This document shows, one piece after another, positions 40,129 to 57,347 of a DNA stretch of 64,000 nt. This DNA is from Whitmania pigra (taxonomy: Eukaryota; Annelida; Clitellata; Hirudinida; Haemopidae). Position 1 is the stretch's first letter, and each line of letters starts with the position of its first letter. The stretch lies in assembly GCA_021613335.1 (NCBI GenBank), contig JAJTWR010000275.1:1455001-1519000 (forward strand), given 5' to 3'. Both the position numbers and the translations under genes were made by a program. Below the pieces are notes generated by a model. The model made no database searches and was not told where the DNA came from. It saw only the letters and a program-made list of their open reading frames with translations.

Positions 40129-40134
40129 TTTATT
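40129..40134 (-). terminator. Poly(A) signal AATAAA of the DHX15 gene
   Basis: It lies about 180 bases beyond the DHX15 stop at 40313. Cleavage would fall near 40110, inside or touching the 3' end of the convergent BPI/LBP transcript. Confidence 0.55.
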
Positions 40135-40312
40135 TCAATTAAAGTTTAAAATCTTTTAACCGCAACAGATTCGTTACATAATGCTGCCAGACAGGAATAA
40201 TAAGCTAAATAATCATAATTTCTATAAATGATTCATAATCTCCAAAGAAGAAAAAAAGCAATTTGTATTCGAACATTCCATCTCAACATAAAACAAGAGA
40301 AAGTAATGCCTT

Positions 40313-44050
<3,738 letters not shown>

Positions 44051-44051
44051 C

Positions 44052-44059
44052 TATATAAA
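44052..44059 (+). promoter_or_regulatory. TATA box of BPI/LBP-like copy 2
   Basis: TATATAAA lies 65 bases upstream of the start codon at 44117, giving a leader of about 30 bases. Confidence 0.65.
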
Positions 44060-44116
44060 AGCGAAAGTCCGATCTGTCTTCGTGGTTGCAAACTCTCGAT
44101 TTTTTATCTTTTCAAA

Positions 44117-46784
44117 ATGCCGATGCTTGGAATGACTTGTGCCTGGATCTTTGTGTTCTGCTGGATGATGCCGGGGACTGGTAAACTTTAATCATATTTA
44201 ATTCATCATTAATTCGCTAAATTATTTCGAGCGCTTAAAATATGTTTTAAAGGTTACTCAATCAGCTAATCGTTTTTTTTTTTAAATTTTATTGATTGAG
44301 AATTAATTGAGCAGAGTCTAATCCGGGAATAAAGATGCTGATATCAGACACTGGTTTGAAATACGCTGCCAATCAAGTAGCCGACCTGTTGTCGAAAGAA
44401 ATCTTAAAGACCCACTTGACAGACATCAAGGGATCAGAACCTTTCAGCTATGGAATTCTTAATTATTCTTTTACAGACATTGAGGTTGGTAAATAAAACG
44501 ATGAATTAAAATAACTTTAAAGTTGATATGCCATATACTCATATACCAACGAAGCACCATTTTTGAAGCTTGTGCCCCTAATCCTAGCCCTAGTCAATAA
44601 TGAACTCTAGTCCTAATCATAACCAATGTCAGCCTAACTGAACTCCATTCAAAAGCCTGTGGATCTTTCACAGATCAACGGATACACAAGACCTGACATG
44701 GGTTTGCAAATCAATCCCTCTGGGAGCTTCTCCCTGTCCTTCAGCGAAGCCTCTGTTGCCGCCACGGCCATTGTCGTCTGCAAGAAGGCTGCCGGAGCGG
44801 TCAAGTTCCGGCACACCACTTCGGTCATCTTGTCAATTTACGGCGTGTCTGTCTTCGTCAATGCCAACATCGGGTTGAATGATTTTGGAGTGCCAGTCAT
44901 ACAGGCAAGTACCTGCTCATCATCTATGGGCTCCATCATTGCAAGCTTCCAAGGAGATGTCAACAGCCTCTACAACCCGATAGCAAGGTTTCCCAAGTTA
45001 TTGGAATACCTGGAACCTAATCAATTAGGGCTGTTAGGCTTACATTTACCTGGGTACTTAAGCCAATGCCTTTGGTAATAGTTATCTTGTACTCCTGAGC
45101 GTTATTTGATTTCAGATTTGCTGATAATCTAGAATACATCTGCCCTACTCGAATGTTTATTTATACGAAGTAAGTCTTCTTTGGCAGCATTCAATAAGCC
45201 CATTATCATCAACTTTCCAGAAGCAAGAAATTCAGACGAAATCTGCACACGGCTCTCGGTGGAATGATGTGTGGACTGGTGACGAGATCCATTAACTACA
45301 ACGGCCTCCTACGTGCCTTCAATGGACAGCCCACCCTCCACGACTCTGCCGCTTTGGACCTAAGGATGAGTTCCGGTCTGACCTTTGGATCAGACTTTAT
45401 CGAGAGTTCTCATAGGGGAAGAATGGTCGGTGACTGGGTACATGAAGAGGTTATTTTCAAAGATTTTATCTTACATTTGAATAATGTGTTAAGGATTAGT
45501 CATATAATTTTAATTAGTTATATAATTTTTAGTTATGTATTTATCACAACATTCACGCGTTATATAATCCTGTATTGCACATTTAACAGAATAATGGTAA
45601 CAGATTGGTCTCGATCCATAATTTGTATTAAATTCTTTTTAAATTTATTTGCTAAATAACAACGATAATAATAGTAATAATAAAAACAATAATAATATAT
45701 TATTTAATAAATAATTATTATAATATTCAGGCACCGACCATGTTCTTGTCGCCGGAGAGGATGCTGACCATAGGGATATCCGAGGCTACCCTCAACAGCG
45801 TGGCTAGGGTCCTTCATGATGATGGTTTCTTGACCACTGTCATACCTGGATCAGAGTTTAAAGTTAGAATGGTTGTTACAATTAAATATAAATTTTATTA
45901 ATTTGTAAATTGTAATTTATTAATAGGTAAACTAACACTTATTACTTAGTTTGTTAATAAAAAAAACTAGATGGATCTGTTGTTCTAAAATATAATCATC
46001 TTATGAAATTGAATATGCTTATTCTGAGTCATAAAATAAAAAAAATGTATTAATAACGCCTTTAAAACTTTCGCTTTTTATATCCTGAAAATTAAACGTA
46101 ATTTATGTCGGGAGGGGATTAACTAATGCGGAATTTCAGAAATCTTTGAAGAATAATAATAAACCATTACTAAAGCATCACTAAAGTTAATAATAAAAAA
46201 ATAACAATATATAATTATAATAATATATCATAATTATTAATAATAAATAATAATTATTATGATTGTCATTATGACATTAATAATGACAACCACATATTAA
46301 TCGCAACACGCTTACTCACCACCAGGATCTACTCCCCAAACTGAAAGACTTCTACCACGACAACGACGTCCAACTCATCATCTCCAGCAACTCAGCACCG
46401 GTCTTTTCCATCACTACAAAAGGAATTTTCTTGAAAATGGAAGTAGACGGCCGTCTGGTAGAATCGGACAAGAACTCCAGCGTCCTGGCCAGTCTTAAGA
46501 TGTCCGTGAATGCCCAGCTGAAACCGTTGCTATCCCACCACAATCTCACGGCTGCCGTGACTGCTTTTGTGCCGACGGTCAAGGAAGCGATACCGAACTC
46601 TGGCGGAGAATTCCTCAAGGACTTTGCCGTCAAGCTGAGCGAAGAGGTTCAGAACCAGGCCAACGGGCTCTTGAAGATTGGACTGCCTCTGCCGAAACTG
46701 AAGGGTATTCTGTACATCAACGACTATCACAAGCCTTACAACAGGTACATGTCGATCACCTGCGACGTCATCTATGTCCCCTGA
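44117..46784 (+). CDS. BPI/LBP/CETP-family lipid-binding protein, copy 2 (6-7 exons)
   Basis: Secreted paralogue of the gene at 35229. Exons: 44117-44180 (signal peptide), 44315-44484, 44656-44987, 45116-45169 (uncertain), 45221-45437, 45731-45871 and 46326-46784. The mature protein begins N-P-G-I-K-M-L-I-S-D-T-G-L-K-Y-A, a textbook BPI/LBP N-terminus. K-P-V-D-L-S-Q-I-N-G-Y and S-T-C-S-S-S-M-G-S-I follow, and the protein ends L-P-L-P-K-L-K-G-I-L-Y. The last exon is exactly 459 bases, the same as in copy 1, and the other exon sizes are similar, so the two genes share an ancestor. The 54-base exon 45116-45169 keeps the frame whether used or skipped. Skipping it gives spacing to the conserved cysteine closer to other BPI proteins. 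Confidence 0.88.
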
Positions 46785-46865
46785 GCCCTCGGGGAGTGCG
46801 GCTGATGTGAGTACGGATTCTGAGAGATTGTCTCCTCGCTTAAAAAACGTCATGACGATACGCTT

Positions 46866-46871
46866 ATTAAA
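46866..46871 (+). terminator. Poly(A) signal variant ATTAAA of BPI/LBP-like copy 2
   Basis: It lies 82 bases after the stop at 46784. Motif only. Confidence 0.4.
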
Positions 46872-46889
46872 GTCACGCTGACTCAAAAG

Positions 46890-49556
46890 TTATTCACTGA
46901 TCTGACATTTGTCTGATCGGCCATGCTTCTTGTTACTGTTACAAGTTTATATAATCCACGCAATCGCTTCTATCGTTACCTCAAAGGCAAGAGCTTCAGC
47001 TATTTAGAAAAAATATATCCTACTTAAAAAAATAAAAATAAAAATAAAAATTCACAGCATCAACAAAGTGTTGGATTCTGTCAGTTGCTGTAGGATTTAT
47101 TTATAGTGATTCGTCAGTCATTCGTCATTCGGATGTTATGATTGTTACTCGATTATAATTATAAGGATAAATTAATTTATTGTTTGCAAATATAACATAA
47201 ATTTACATTTAAAAGAAGATTTAAACGCGAATTCCAAACCATCACATCTCGGTTTGCCCTTCAACTGTTCGCACTCGAGATTCAAAACCTTTTGATCCAG
47301 CATCAGAATGTGGAGCATCCCAAATATCGCGAAAGACAAAAAATTCCTTTCGATTCCGTTTAGGGAAAAACAAAAACATACTTTCGTTTCATGAGTCGAT
47401 TGTTTACAAGCGTTTTTGAAGCACCCAGATGTTGAGTACGGTTTTATTTTACAGTAAAAAATTTCCATTCGCTGCTGACGTAGATCTGCAGGGCACGCCC
47501 CATTTTTTGAAAAATTATGTTAGGCTTTTTCTACTGCATCGTCCTGCTGTAATTAATTATTATTTCATTAATTAATGTAATTAATTCATATAATTAGTTA
47601 TTACATTAGATAATATTATTATTTCATTAATTATTTTTTTTATTAATTAATGTAATTAATTCATATAATTAGTTATTACATTAGATAATATTATTATTTC
47701 ATTAATTATTATTTAATTAATTTATTATTATTAATTAATTTATTATTATTAATTTATTTATTTATTATTATTTAATTAATTTATTATTATTTAATTTATT
47801 ATTATTTAATTAATTATTATTTCATTAATTAATTATTACATTATAAAGAGATTTGTTTTGTCCAAAAGAGAGTCATTATTGAATTCGTTTTGGCGGGCCT
47901 ACCAGCATCAAAAAAATGGAAACAGTAGCTGTGATGCCAAGAGGCAAGAGAGAATTGTTTATCCTTGGTCCGGCAACCCTTTTACAGTACTCCAGCAACT
48001 TCCCCGCCTGAATTCATCACCATTATCATCAACCTAACTCCAAATAGACTGCATGGAATAAAAACGGAAACGAATAACAGAACCTTGGAGAGACCTCTTT
48101 CCCTCGAAACGTCTTTATCTTTCCTTTCCCAAGGTTTGTTTCCGCATTCTCAACATTTCGGCAAATCTAATCATAGGCTCCATCATCGTGCTCGAATTCC
48201 TCTCCTTGATCATCACAACCATCTCAATCCGGGTCAATGGGGGCAAAAACTATTTGCTACCCATACTTGTTTTATCTAAGAAAACTAATCATAATCATAA
48301 TCGCAGTGATTGACTTAAAATGGCATCGCATGGACAACGAATGATGGGAATTTGTAATATTAACCCAAGGATATAATCGAATTAACTTGGATACTTCGCT
48401 ACCACACCCCAGAAACGACCGATAGACAAAATCATTTGGAATGTGGCACTAATAACTTTCCTGGAGCTTCCGTAATGATTCTATTGCCATCCATTCCATC
48501 CCTTGGAATACAGGATTCAGGATTCAGGATCGGATAGCGGCAAAAACCATGCGTACCACGTCACAAGATCACACGGAGACAACAACAAATATTTTCGAAC
48601 TCATGCTCATCTAGCGAGACATTTATGACTCCTTTCATAGTTAAACAGCTTTTTATTTTTTATTTTTTATTTTTTATTTCTGATTTCAAGTCACTTTGCT
48701 TTAATCTCGACTCGTATTTCGATTCCTGTACAAATTGCTCCCTAGTTTTGCAGCGGGGGCTGTCCGTTTTGCAGTGACGTCACTCGTCACAGGGGGGAAG
48801 TGGGCATTGTTGCCCTACCCTGCGGGTGAGTGACGTCACGTGTACGGATGTGTACCTCCTCTTCTAAAAAGTCTTCGTTCGAACTTGGACAACAAAAAGT
48901 ACCAACTGAAGGACAACGAAACGAAACACGACGAACTAAGAAATCGAATTTAAACGAACGAACGAACGAACGAACAGGTAGGCATCTCCGCTATGGCTCG
49001 CGTGGTAGACTTGGCGCCAAGGAAAAACAAACGGACAAACTGATGGACATTAAGATGCAAATAAATAAAAAAGAAATAACAGATAAATAATAAATAATAA
49101 ATAAACATATAAATACTTCCAGCATGCCTCTTGAGCAAAGTGAACAAAAGGAAATAAACTAGACGAAGTGAAAATTGGAAGAAGAAATAAAAAAGAGAGG
49201 AAAAATTCATGAACGGAAAATACGAGCAAATCAACGACGACGAAAATCAAATCGCTAGGTTCAAAGTTCAACTCCCCTTAAAGCTCGACTCGCACGACAT
49301 TTGGCATTCGACAAGCCTCGTGCCAAAAGGTGAAAAGGTTACATAAAGTGGAAAAAGCAAAGCAAAAAAAAGATAGAATAGAAATAAAATATCACATGAC
49401 TGTGGACATGAATCAATCAGAAATCAAATGAACGAATGAACGAATGAACGAATGAACGAATGAACCACTGGACGATTCATCTCGTTGCAGCTGGACTAGC
49501 GTCATGTCGGAAAGTGTCAAACGTGTAGCCGAACAAAATAAATATGAATATCAGTA

Positions 49557-49592
<36 letters not shown>

Positions 49593-49860
49593 TACTATTG
49601 ATTATGACAATCGTAAGCATAAACAACAATTTTACGATCACTACTACTACCACTAATAATAATAATAATAAAAATAATAACATTAACATTGTTAGTAATA
49701 TAGGGCAGCTTTAGAATGGCAGTAAAGCTTTCTTTCTTTAGAAATAAATCTGGCCGATAAAACTTTACAACACCCTCCCCCCTGAAATGGACCTAGGGAG
49801 AAGTTTGAAACTCAAAGGAGCAAAGTCTCTAGCACGACACGAGACATTTCCGTCTTCCCT
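46890..49860. other. Intergenic region with tandem repeats and a CRE pair, no gene recognised
   Basis: Contains a tandemly duplicated AT-rich block (about 47555-47710) and short (GAAC)n tracts (48957-48976, 49435-49465). (ATT)n lies at 49558-49592 and (AAT)n at 49654-49672. A minus-strand open frame at 47172-47468 is Cys- and Phe-rich but unrecognised. The rightmost few hundred bases must include the OTUD7 3' untranslated region. Confidence 0.5.
48774..48842. promoter_or_regulatory. Inverted pair of full CRE sites, one fused to an E-box
   Basis: TGACGTCA occurs at 48775-48782 and 48831-48838. With flanks the two form a perfect 12-base inverted repeat (GTGACGTCACTC and GAGTGACGTCAC). The second runs into CACGTG (48837-48842). 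The surroundings are locally GC-rich. Such sites bind CREB/ATF and bHLH-ZIP factors in other animals. A candidate donor (ACAG|GTAGGC) at 48977/48978 on the + strand could end a non-coding first exon, but no downstream gene is recognised. Confidence 0.5.
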
Positions 49861-49865
49861 TCGAT

Positions 49866-52529
49866 TCAGCAGTTGCTCCTTTTCTTGTAGCACGAGGAGC
49901 AGTAGTGGTCGGTCAACCGAGACCCGTAGAAGGGGCAACCCTCGGTGGAGCACTTGCCGCACTTTGCACCGATCGACTTTTCCACTTCTTCCACGCTCGG
50001 AAGATTCTTGACCGAGAGTTGCACGTTAGAGTTGATCTTGTCTGTCGTGCCCTTAGCTGGATTTTCGAGCTTTCCGTCGAAGTCGATCTCGTTCCCCTGA
50101 AAATCTGCCTCGGTGGTCTCCGTAGCGACGAGCATCCTGTTGTCGACCTTGGTGTACTTTTCGAGGACGACGCGAGACGAGTCCGACCTGAAGTCATCTG
50201 AGACGGAAGACTTGAGAGTCGTCGAGGAAACGATGTTCTTGGAGATGGGAGTCTCCTTCGGCTCCGGGCCTGTTTTCGGACAGCCGGACTTGTTTGAATT
50301 GTTGAGTTTGTTGGTCCTCCCCTCCGATGGTTCTTCCATGCAGCCGGTGGCCGTGGCTGAATTGTTGACGTTGTTGTTGCCCTTGATTTTGGCCTCCTCG
50401 TTCTTCTGCTTCTCATAGCACTCAGTACAGAGGTAGCTCGTGTCAGAGGTGGCCCTTCCGTTGCAACCCAAGTTGATGCACTGAACGGGGGACGTCTGAA
50501 CCTTTACCGTCATGGGGGCGTACGGGTGAGCGGAAGCTTGCTTGACGTTGTTCAAGGGCTGCTGAGGGCCACGATGGAAGAACTCGAAGGGTTTTTCGGG
50601 GGGATGGTGGTGGGGTAGCGGGTGGACTTGCATTCTTTCCAGTTCTCTCTTCCTGGTAATGAGGAATCTCTCTGATGCTTGTTCCAGGTAGTTCCTGATG
50701 ATCTCAGTCTGGTAGCCTTGTCGCTTGTAGAGCAGTTTGGCACAGGGAATTCTGGATTTCTTTTCCAGCGACTCGACGATGAAAGCCACCACGTTGCTAG
50801 GCTCGGGCGAGCTGGCCGGGCTTTCGGCTTTGATGTTCTTGTACGCTAGCACCGGCTTCTCCTTGATCCCGAGGTCGGGGCATTTGACGGGGGTGTGCTT
50901 CACCGAATTCTTGACGTTGAAGGACCTCTTAAAGTTTGCACTCACTGATTTGGCTATTTTCCTCAGCCTTCCCAGGCCCTTGTTTTTCTCTCGTTTTGAT
51001 TTTTCCTCGCCAAAGAGGTCGTTGCTTATCAAGTGGTCCACGTTGCTCTTGGGCGACGGTTCCAAACTCGACTGACAATTCATGGCCTCGCTTTCCGAAT
51101 TCCCCTTTGCCGAAGTTTCCGAAACCCTCCTAGAATCGGGGTTCTCCACGGACCCCCCTGCCACCGAGCCCGTCCCGGTGCCGTCCGGATTCTCGGAACC
51201 ATTGTTGTCGTGGATGGGAACAGACTCTCCGCTGTCGAGACTGGAGAATGAATTGGCGAGAGGAGAAACGGACACCACTTCGATGTCGAGGTACTTCTTC
51301 AGGGCTGCCACTTTCTCCGAGAGCGAAACCTCGTCGCTCCCGTTGTTGTCGCAGTCGTTGCTCAGTTCGTCTGTGGTTTCTTCGTTCGTTGCATCCGATT
51401 CTGGCCGAACAGGTTTCTGTTTCTCCTCGTTCCAGTTGTAACCCGGGCCAGGGTCCCTGACGAAGTGCACCGGGAGAAGGTCGAGGTTGAAATCGACAAG
51501 CGGAACGGATCCTTCAACACGTCAACAAATCGTGCCGTTATTACTAAAAATTTCGACAAGCTTTTTTGCTTGAAACTTTGAAAGTTCCAGTTTATAGTTT
51601 TATTTAAAACGTAATCGCTTTACATAGAACACCTGAGAAAAACAAGCTTTAATTTGAATAAATCATACATGAACAATTGCCATTCAAAGTCGTCTGCAAA
51701 AAACCCACCCACCTGGAAATGCTCGATTTCCATCCGAACCTCGACCAATGGCGAGTGTCGTTTGGAAACTGTCCTCAGTTGGAACGAGGGCAGAGAAATG
51801 GGCAGCGTCGTAAGTCAAGAGTATGGGGAACCTATGACATAGGGTTGGGGGATGCTCCAGGGGCAGGTAGACACCCCCAAAGGTTATAGGGGCTAGGGCC
51901 TCCCCACCTGAATCCCTGAGTATTGTGTCAGCAGTGATGATGATTGGTCTTTGAAGGAGGTGAGCCAAAACGAATATGTGGAGTTCCTCGAGACTCTCGT
52001 ACTGGATTTCCTGCTGGTCATAGGGGGGATTGTGGGAACCGTTCATGGTTAGGTCGTGGTGGTGAGAGGACGGTGGTGGGTTCAAGCCATGGGTTGGTTC
52101 ACTGAAGAAAATCGAATAACTTAAAAATGTGATAATGACGATGATTATAATAAAGAATTTATATGCGGAAATATCCAGGTTATAGATCAGCTGCATTAAT
52201 CAACTTTTGAAAAATTCTGCAGAAAAAATTATCCAACGAATAATCAAGAGACCAATAATAGCTTGACTTATGACATACAAAATATTACCAACAACATTAC
52301 GTAGTCCTACGTTTCCTATAAAATCCTACATTTACATATTAACGCCTTATGCTAGGCGATGTATGTGGTGCTGCATAAATTAAGTACAAGTACATTAACA
52401 TAATCCGACAGCAATAAAACAATTCAACCACGACATTTCTCCTCACGCAAATTCGAATAAACGAAGCATCGCGAAGACACGAGGTGCCTCTGAAGCTACG
52501 CACATGGCGCTTTATAAATTAATTAATTA

Positions 52530-52599
<70 letters not shown>

Positions 52600-55500
52600 C
52601 GTAATACGAGTCCAACACGATGACCTTACACGTTGCAAGAAGATAGCCTCGGCTGAGGAGAGGCCAGCTTGACCAAACTGTTCCATTCTTCCAGCCATTC
52701 CTGGTCGCTGTAGACCAGCTCGGACTTGTGGAAAAAAAAGAGATCAGGTTTTTTAATTGGACACATCAGACGTGCGCTTAGAAATTAATTCAATTAAATT
52801 AGCTAATTAATGCGGTTGTAACATGTAGGAAAATAAAAGGTTTATGTTGTTAAACAATTAAAAGAATATAAGAGAAATTTACAAACAGTTGGATGCCTCG
52901 ATTTTCATCGTTAATTAATTAATGATAACATTAATTTAATTAAATTTTTAACTTAATTTTTTTGTAATCACCTAACAACTTCATTAATTATCAGTACTGG
53001 AAGAAATAATTACAAAACAGCTAAATCCGTACCTGCTTGTTGATTTGCATCTGGTGCCATTTCCACCTCCGGAAGAAAGCGTCGTGATGGATCCCTCCGA
53101 GCATCATTTCGAACAACCTTTTTCTCAGGTCGAGGTCCGTGTCCTGATGCCCCCAGAGGGCTGCAGGGAGTCAATCGACCAGCCAATCAGTTAGTCAAAT
53201 AATCAATCAATCAAGCAGGCAACTGACCAATCAATCAGTAGTTTAATTATTCAAAGTAGCTCTTAAATGGCTTGTTGTTTGGTTATGTAATAGTCTATAA
53301 TAGTTTGCTCTATATCTACGTCTGATGGAAAATTATTTATATATTAATAAAAAAATACATTCAAGCCTCAATTCGTTAGTTAATTTAATTTGATCATTAC
53401 ATTTAAATGCAATACTGTAATGTAAAGTGTAAAACGTAAAATAAATGTAAATGTAAAAAATACATTTAAGTAAATAAATTAAAATCATTACAACATAATA
53501 GCATGTTACCGTAACTTATTAATTAATTAATTAATGCTCGTTAGTCAAACCTAAAGAGGCAGCATGTAGGAGACAGTTTCCATCTCCCGTCGTCACGAGC
53601 GGAAACAGGGGTTGGCATCCGAGGTCCGACCACCAGTTGAGACGGCCTGGAAAAATCAATTGATTGAATCCGTCGTCTCGCCGTCGAGGTTGAAATTGCG
53701 ACACGATTGATGATTCCGTTTCACCGTCATGACGGTGAGGGAAGCATCATTTCAAGAATGATCGCGACGAGACGAGAAGGCATCGATTCGCATTATCAAT
53801 TCATGATGCATTGTTTGTGCTTGTGATTCTGAACGTTAATTCATAACTGACAGATATTGTCTTGCATTATTTACTACCACCATTGGAATTAAGGCATTAA
53901 AAATTGAATTCAAAATAAGAATTCAAAGTGCTTATTTTCCTTTAGCTTCCACAGCCGCTCGATCAATTAGATCCAACAGCTTCACCACAAAATAAGAATT
54001 GAAAGCACCTCTGTCCACTAAGGGTGGTCCCAGACATCCGACGTCCGTGCCAACTCTTTGCTAGCACGGGAGACGGCCATCTCTAAATTCAAGCAAGTTC
54101 TTGGTGTGAATGCAAGAATTTCAAGCAAATACCTCTTTGTTTAATTATTGGATCGACAGGCTAAGGAAGTGTAAATAACTCTGATTGCTCAAAAGATCAC
54201 CTGTACGAGGATCTCGTTCGGGCGCAAACAATTTGATTGCAACCGCATAGAGTTAAAGACATTTCCTGACGAATTGCATGCATTGTTGCATGGATGCAAT
54301 TATTAATAATTAATAATTGCTAACCGAGACCCTGAACATAAATGTTTACTTATACATTAAAAAAAAAATTAAAATCAACACGAATCGTAAACGTGCTGTA
54401 GAGCAGACAACGACTTAAAATGCATAAATAACGTTCGCTCAATCATACGATATCACTTGAATAAATAAGTTGATCAACAAATTAATCGCAGGAAATAAAT
54501 TAATTCCTTTTTAAATTCATTATAATTAAATAAATTCACTTGATTTCATATTAATTTTAATTATATAAATTCATTTCTTTTTTGATTTATTATTAAATGA
54601 CATCAGCAGCCTCTTTGAGAGGTAGCAAAGTGCGAGAGCTTAATTTATGAGATCTGATCAAAAGCTGTCAAATAATAACTGTTCCTGTCACGTTAATCGT
54701 TCTTGTCATAGTACAGCCGAAGTCTTGTCGTTAATTAACATCAATTAAATGAATTAACGTCAGTTAACCACAATTCGTTTAACGCAAGGTCAAGGTTATT
54801 TCGGTTTCAATTGACCTATTACACCTCCTCAGATGCCATACTTTTAGTGTTGTCATTATTGCTATTATCATTGTTTCTTTTGTTGTTATTATTATTATTA
54901 TTATTATTATCAGCATTATTTTTTATTATTATTATTATTATATCATTAGTTTCATTATTGTTATTTTAGTATTTTTTATTGTTGTTATACATTGGTGCCT
55001 ATAATAATAAATTTTATCTAAAGGCTGAAGTAAACATCAGTCTAAAATGAGTCAGAAAATCGTTGCACGTTTGAAAATCGTTTGGCTAATCAACGGAATC
55101 ATTGTTGTAGTTCTTGTTGTCATCAACAACTAGTCATGATGCGTTATTGATATTATTATTATTATTGATAATAATAATTGTTGTTCTTAATGTTATTATT
55201 ATCATTGTCATCATCATCATTTAAACATAATATTATAACAAGTTACATCTGTAGTAGATTACATATATGACTTATTTCTGCCAATTTTAAATTTAAATTT
55301 AAGTTTAAGTTCCTTAAACCCATGGAATCTCAAAGGAAAAAAAATAACATAAAAAATAAACCACTCAAACAAGTCACTGAAAAAAAAACATCCTAATTCA
55401 ATTAAACAGCCAAACTTTTAACAACCAGAATCCACTACACTCACACTATCCTGACTTACCCATACCATCCCGACCTGACCGTTACCCAGCCTCGGCTAAG

Positions 55501-56962
55501 AGGGTCGATTTAACCCTACCTTACAATCTCAAGAGCCTAACCAGCTTTCATGAGCAAGTCAAGTGTTGACGTTTCGATGAGGTCCTTGTCGAGAAAGTTC
55601 CTGAAGTCGTCCGGGTAAGAGGAAAAGTCGGGGAGAATAAAGGTCGAGTCCGAGGAGTCGTCCGACGGAGGGTTCCTGGACTCCTGGGCTGATTCGGACG
55701 GCCGGGTTTGGACCTCGGAGGGCCTCTGTTTCTTACTGCTCGAGGTGTTGTCTGTAGGTGATTAGTAGTATGCAGGTTAACGTATAGTAAATTTATATTG
55801 TATATAAGTAATGTGTATATGTAATATTCATATTAATTTCCTCGGGCAGGAACGCCATGTTAATGGTGGATTATCGGTTAAGAATTGCCTCCACGTCCTA
55901 TTCGGATAAATAAGGCACTCAAAAAATCGTCTAAATAAAAATATGTGTAGGAGCATTATCTGTATTATAATTATTAGCGCAGAGTTTATACTAGATTTGT
56001 ACTTGTATACAACCAATCTTTTGAGTGCTCGTGTATCGGAATAATATGCAAAGGCACTTGTTAATTGCCAGGTTGAGAGCTCGACGCATTACGACTTGTG
56101 CCATTACTGCCATGAATACATGCTTATCCGATAAATCTGGGCATATGTTTTGTTTGGAAATATAAATATTAGAGATATAATGGCACTACTAATAATTACA
56201 ATGTTACTGTCAGGATATAATTATAATTATAATGTGGCTGTTGTCAGAGTAATACATCACATGGAGAAAACTTGAGAGAAATTATAAATTGAGTTAATGA
56301 CAAGTAATTGGTTGCACTGAAAAGCATCAAATTGCTAAAATCCCTGTACATTATGTATATATCATTGCTACTCTAGTCATTACTGTAAGTACATTATTAA
56401 GCATTAAGTACAACATTAACGGCCACCAAGGTGATTACCATTGCGCTGGGAAAGAGTCAATGATTCGGAGCTGTTTCTGTAAAAGTCTTGCGTGGCTGGT
56501 TTTATTTTGTTCATCGACCGAAAGTCGTGAGTCAAGTGCCTCGAGGTCGTGCTCGACTGAATGTCCGTGCAGTTCTGCTTCGAGTTGCTGTTCTTCTTTG
56601 GCATCACAGATACTTCGTTCATGAGCTTGTAAACGTTCACCGCACAATCGACATTCCACTGGTTTTCTGGTTTCGCAAAAGTAAATAAAAACTACTAAGT
56701 TCCTTATTGCTTATAATTGATTTAATGCTAATTACAACTGCTTAGGATTATCTTTTCATTCCACTGACATTTTTGAAGAAAATTTGTTTAGTGAAGTTAT
56801 GCAGCTCAGACGAAAATTAAGTGAAACTTGTTGACTAAAAGCAACTATTGCTAACGTAACAGGCAGAGAAAAATCACCACCTTTTAGTAATTCCTGTGCT
56901 ACTTTATGAGATGAACCAGTCCTACTTATGAACTGGGATATCTTGCTCGATGTAGTTGACAT
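49866..56962 (-). CDS. OTUD7B: Deubiquitinase OTUD7/Cezanne (8 coding exons)
   Basis: OTU-family deubiquitinase. Vertebrate Cezanne prefers Lys11-linked chains and dampens NF-kB signalling. Exons, minus strand: 56962-56828, 56658-56439, 55751-55542, 53646-53551, 53160-53033, 52724-52630, 52101-51713 and 51511-49866. Phases close to 972 residues (human OTUD7A about 926). Order: UBA-like N-terminus (I-S-Q-F-I-S-R-T-G ... [10 protein letters not shown]); variable linker; [14 protein letters not shown]; catalytic [14 protein letters not shown] with cysteine near 213. The OTU core follows with [29 protein letters not shown] and catalytic histidine near 396 (Y-D-A-A-H-F-S-A-L). A low-complexity region leads to two A20-type fingers, C-I-N-L-G-C (about 768) and C-P-F-Y-G at the C-terminus. 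The invertebrate single gene probably represents both OTUD7A and OTUD7B. Confidence 0.93.
52483..52600 (+). mobile_element. SINE tail with (ATT)n, in an OTUD7 intron
   Basis: The phrase 'ggtgcctctgaagctacgca' followed by CATGGCGCTTTATAAATTA and then (ATTA)n/(ATT)n matches the tails at 62354-62390 and, reversed, at 43006-43060. Only the 3' part of the element is recognisable. Confidence 0.55.
53652..55530. other. Large OTUD7 intron (between exons 3 and 4), no further gene seen
   Basis: AT-rich intron with small ATT tracts at 54885-54910 and 54920-54945. No nested gene or structured RNA was recognised. Confidence 0.6.
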
Positions 56963-57347
56963 TGCTGAGGATTGCAAATCAGGCAACCTTTGCAGCACTT
57001 TCGAGAGGCGAAAACATTTTTTAATGCTTCAAGAAATTCCTCATCGGTTTAACTATGACCACAGCGGCGATGCGTAGAAGTCAACAGCACACATATATTG
57101 TTTACAAAAACAACAGCAGAAAAAAACCGCGTTGCCGGCTTTCATCAATCCCTAAAGCCCAGTTTTAATGACGTTTTGATGAATCAAAATTAACTGCTAC
57201 CATTTCAAATCTCATTAATTTTTTAGAGACTCAAATCCGTTCGTCTAAATTCCATTGGTCACCAAAGATCGAAAGTTTGAGACTAACGTGAAACATGTGC
57301 GACCATCATCCTTACTAACAAGAGAAGAGACGACTATTGTTTTCGTG
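56963..57347. promoter_or_regulatory. Compact divergent promoter region between OTUD7 (-) and NUDT8 (+)
   Basis: The two start codons lie 385 bases apart, head to head, so both promoters must share this segment. No TATA box is evident, which suits paired housekeeping genes. This is inference from arrangement. If NUDT8 starts at the upstream in-frame ATG (57255), the gap shrinks to about 290 bases. Confidence 0.5.

Noticed and set aside
56435..56659. Alternative frame reading C-R-L-C-G-E-R ... like a zinc finger with coiled coil
   Set aside because: It looked coding, but its phase does not fit the next OTUD7 exon. The overlapping frame starting W-N-V-D-C-A-V joins both neighbours exactly.
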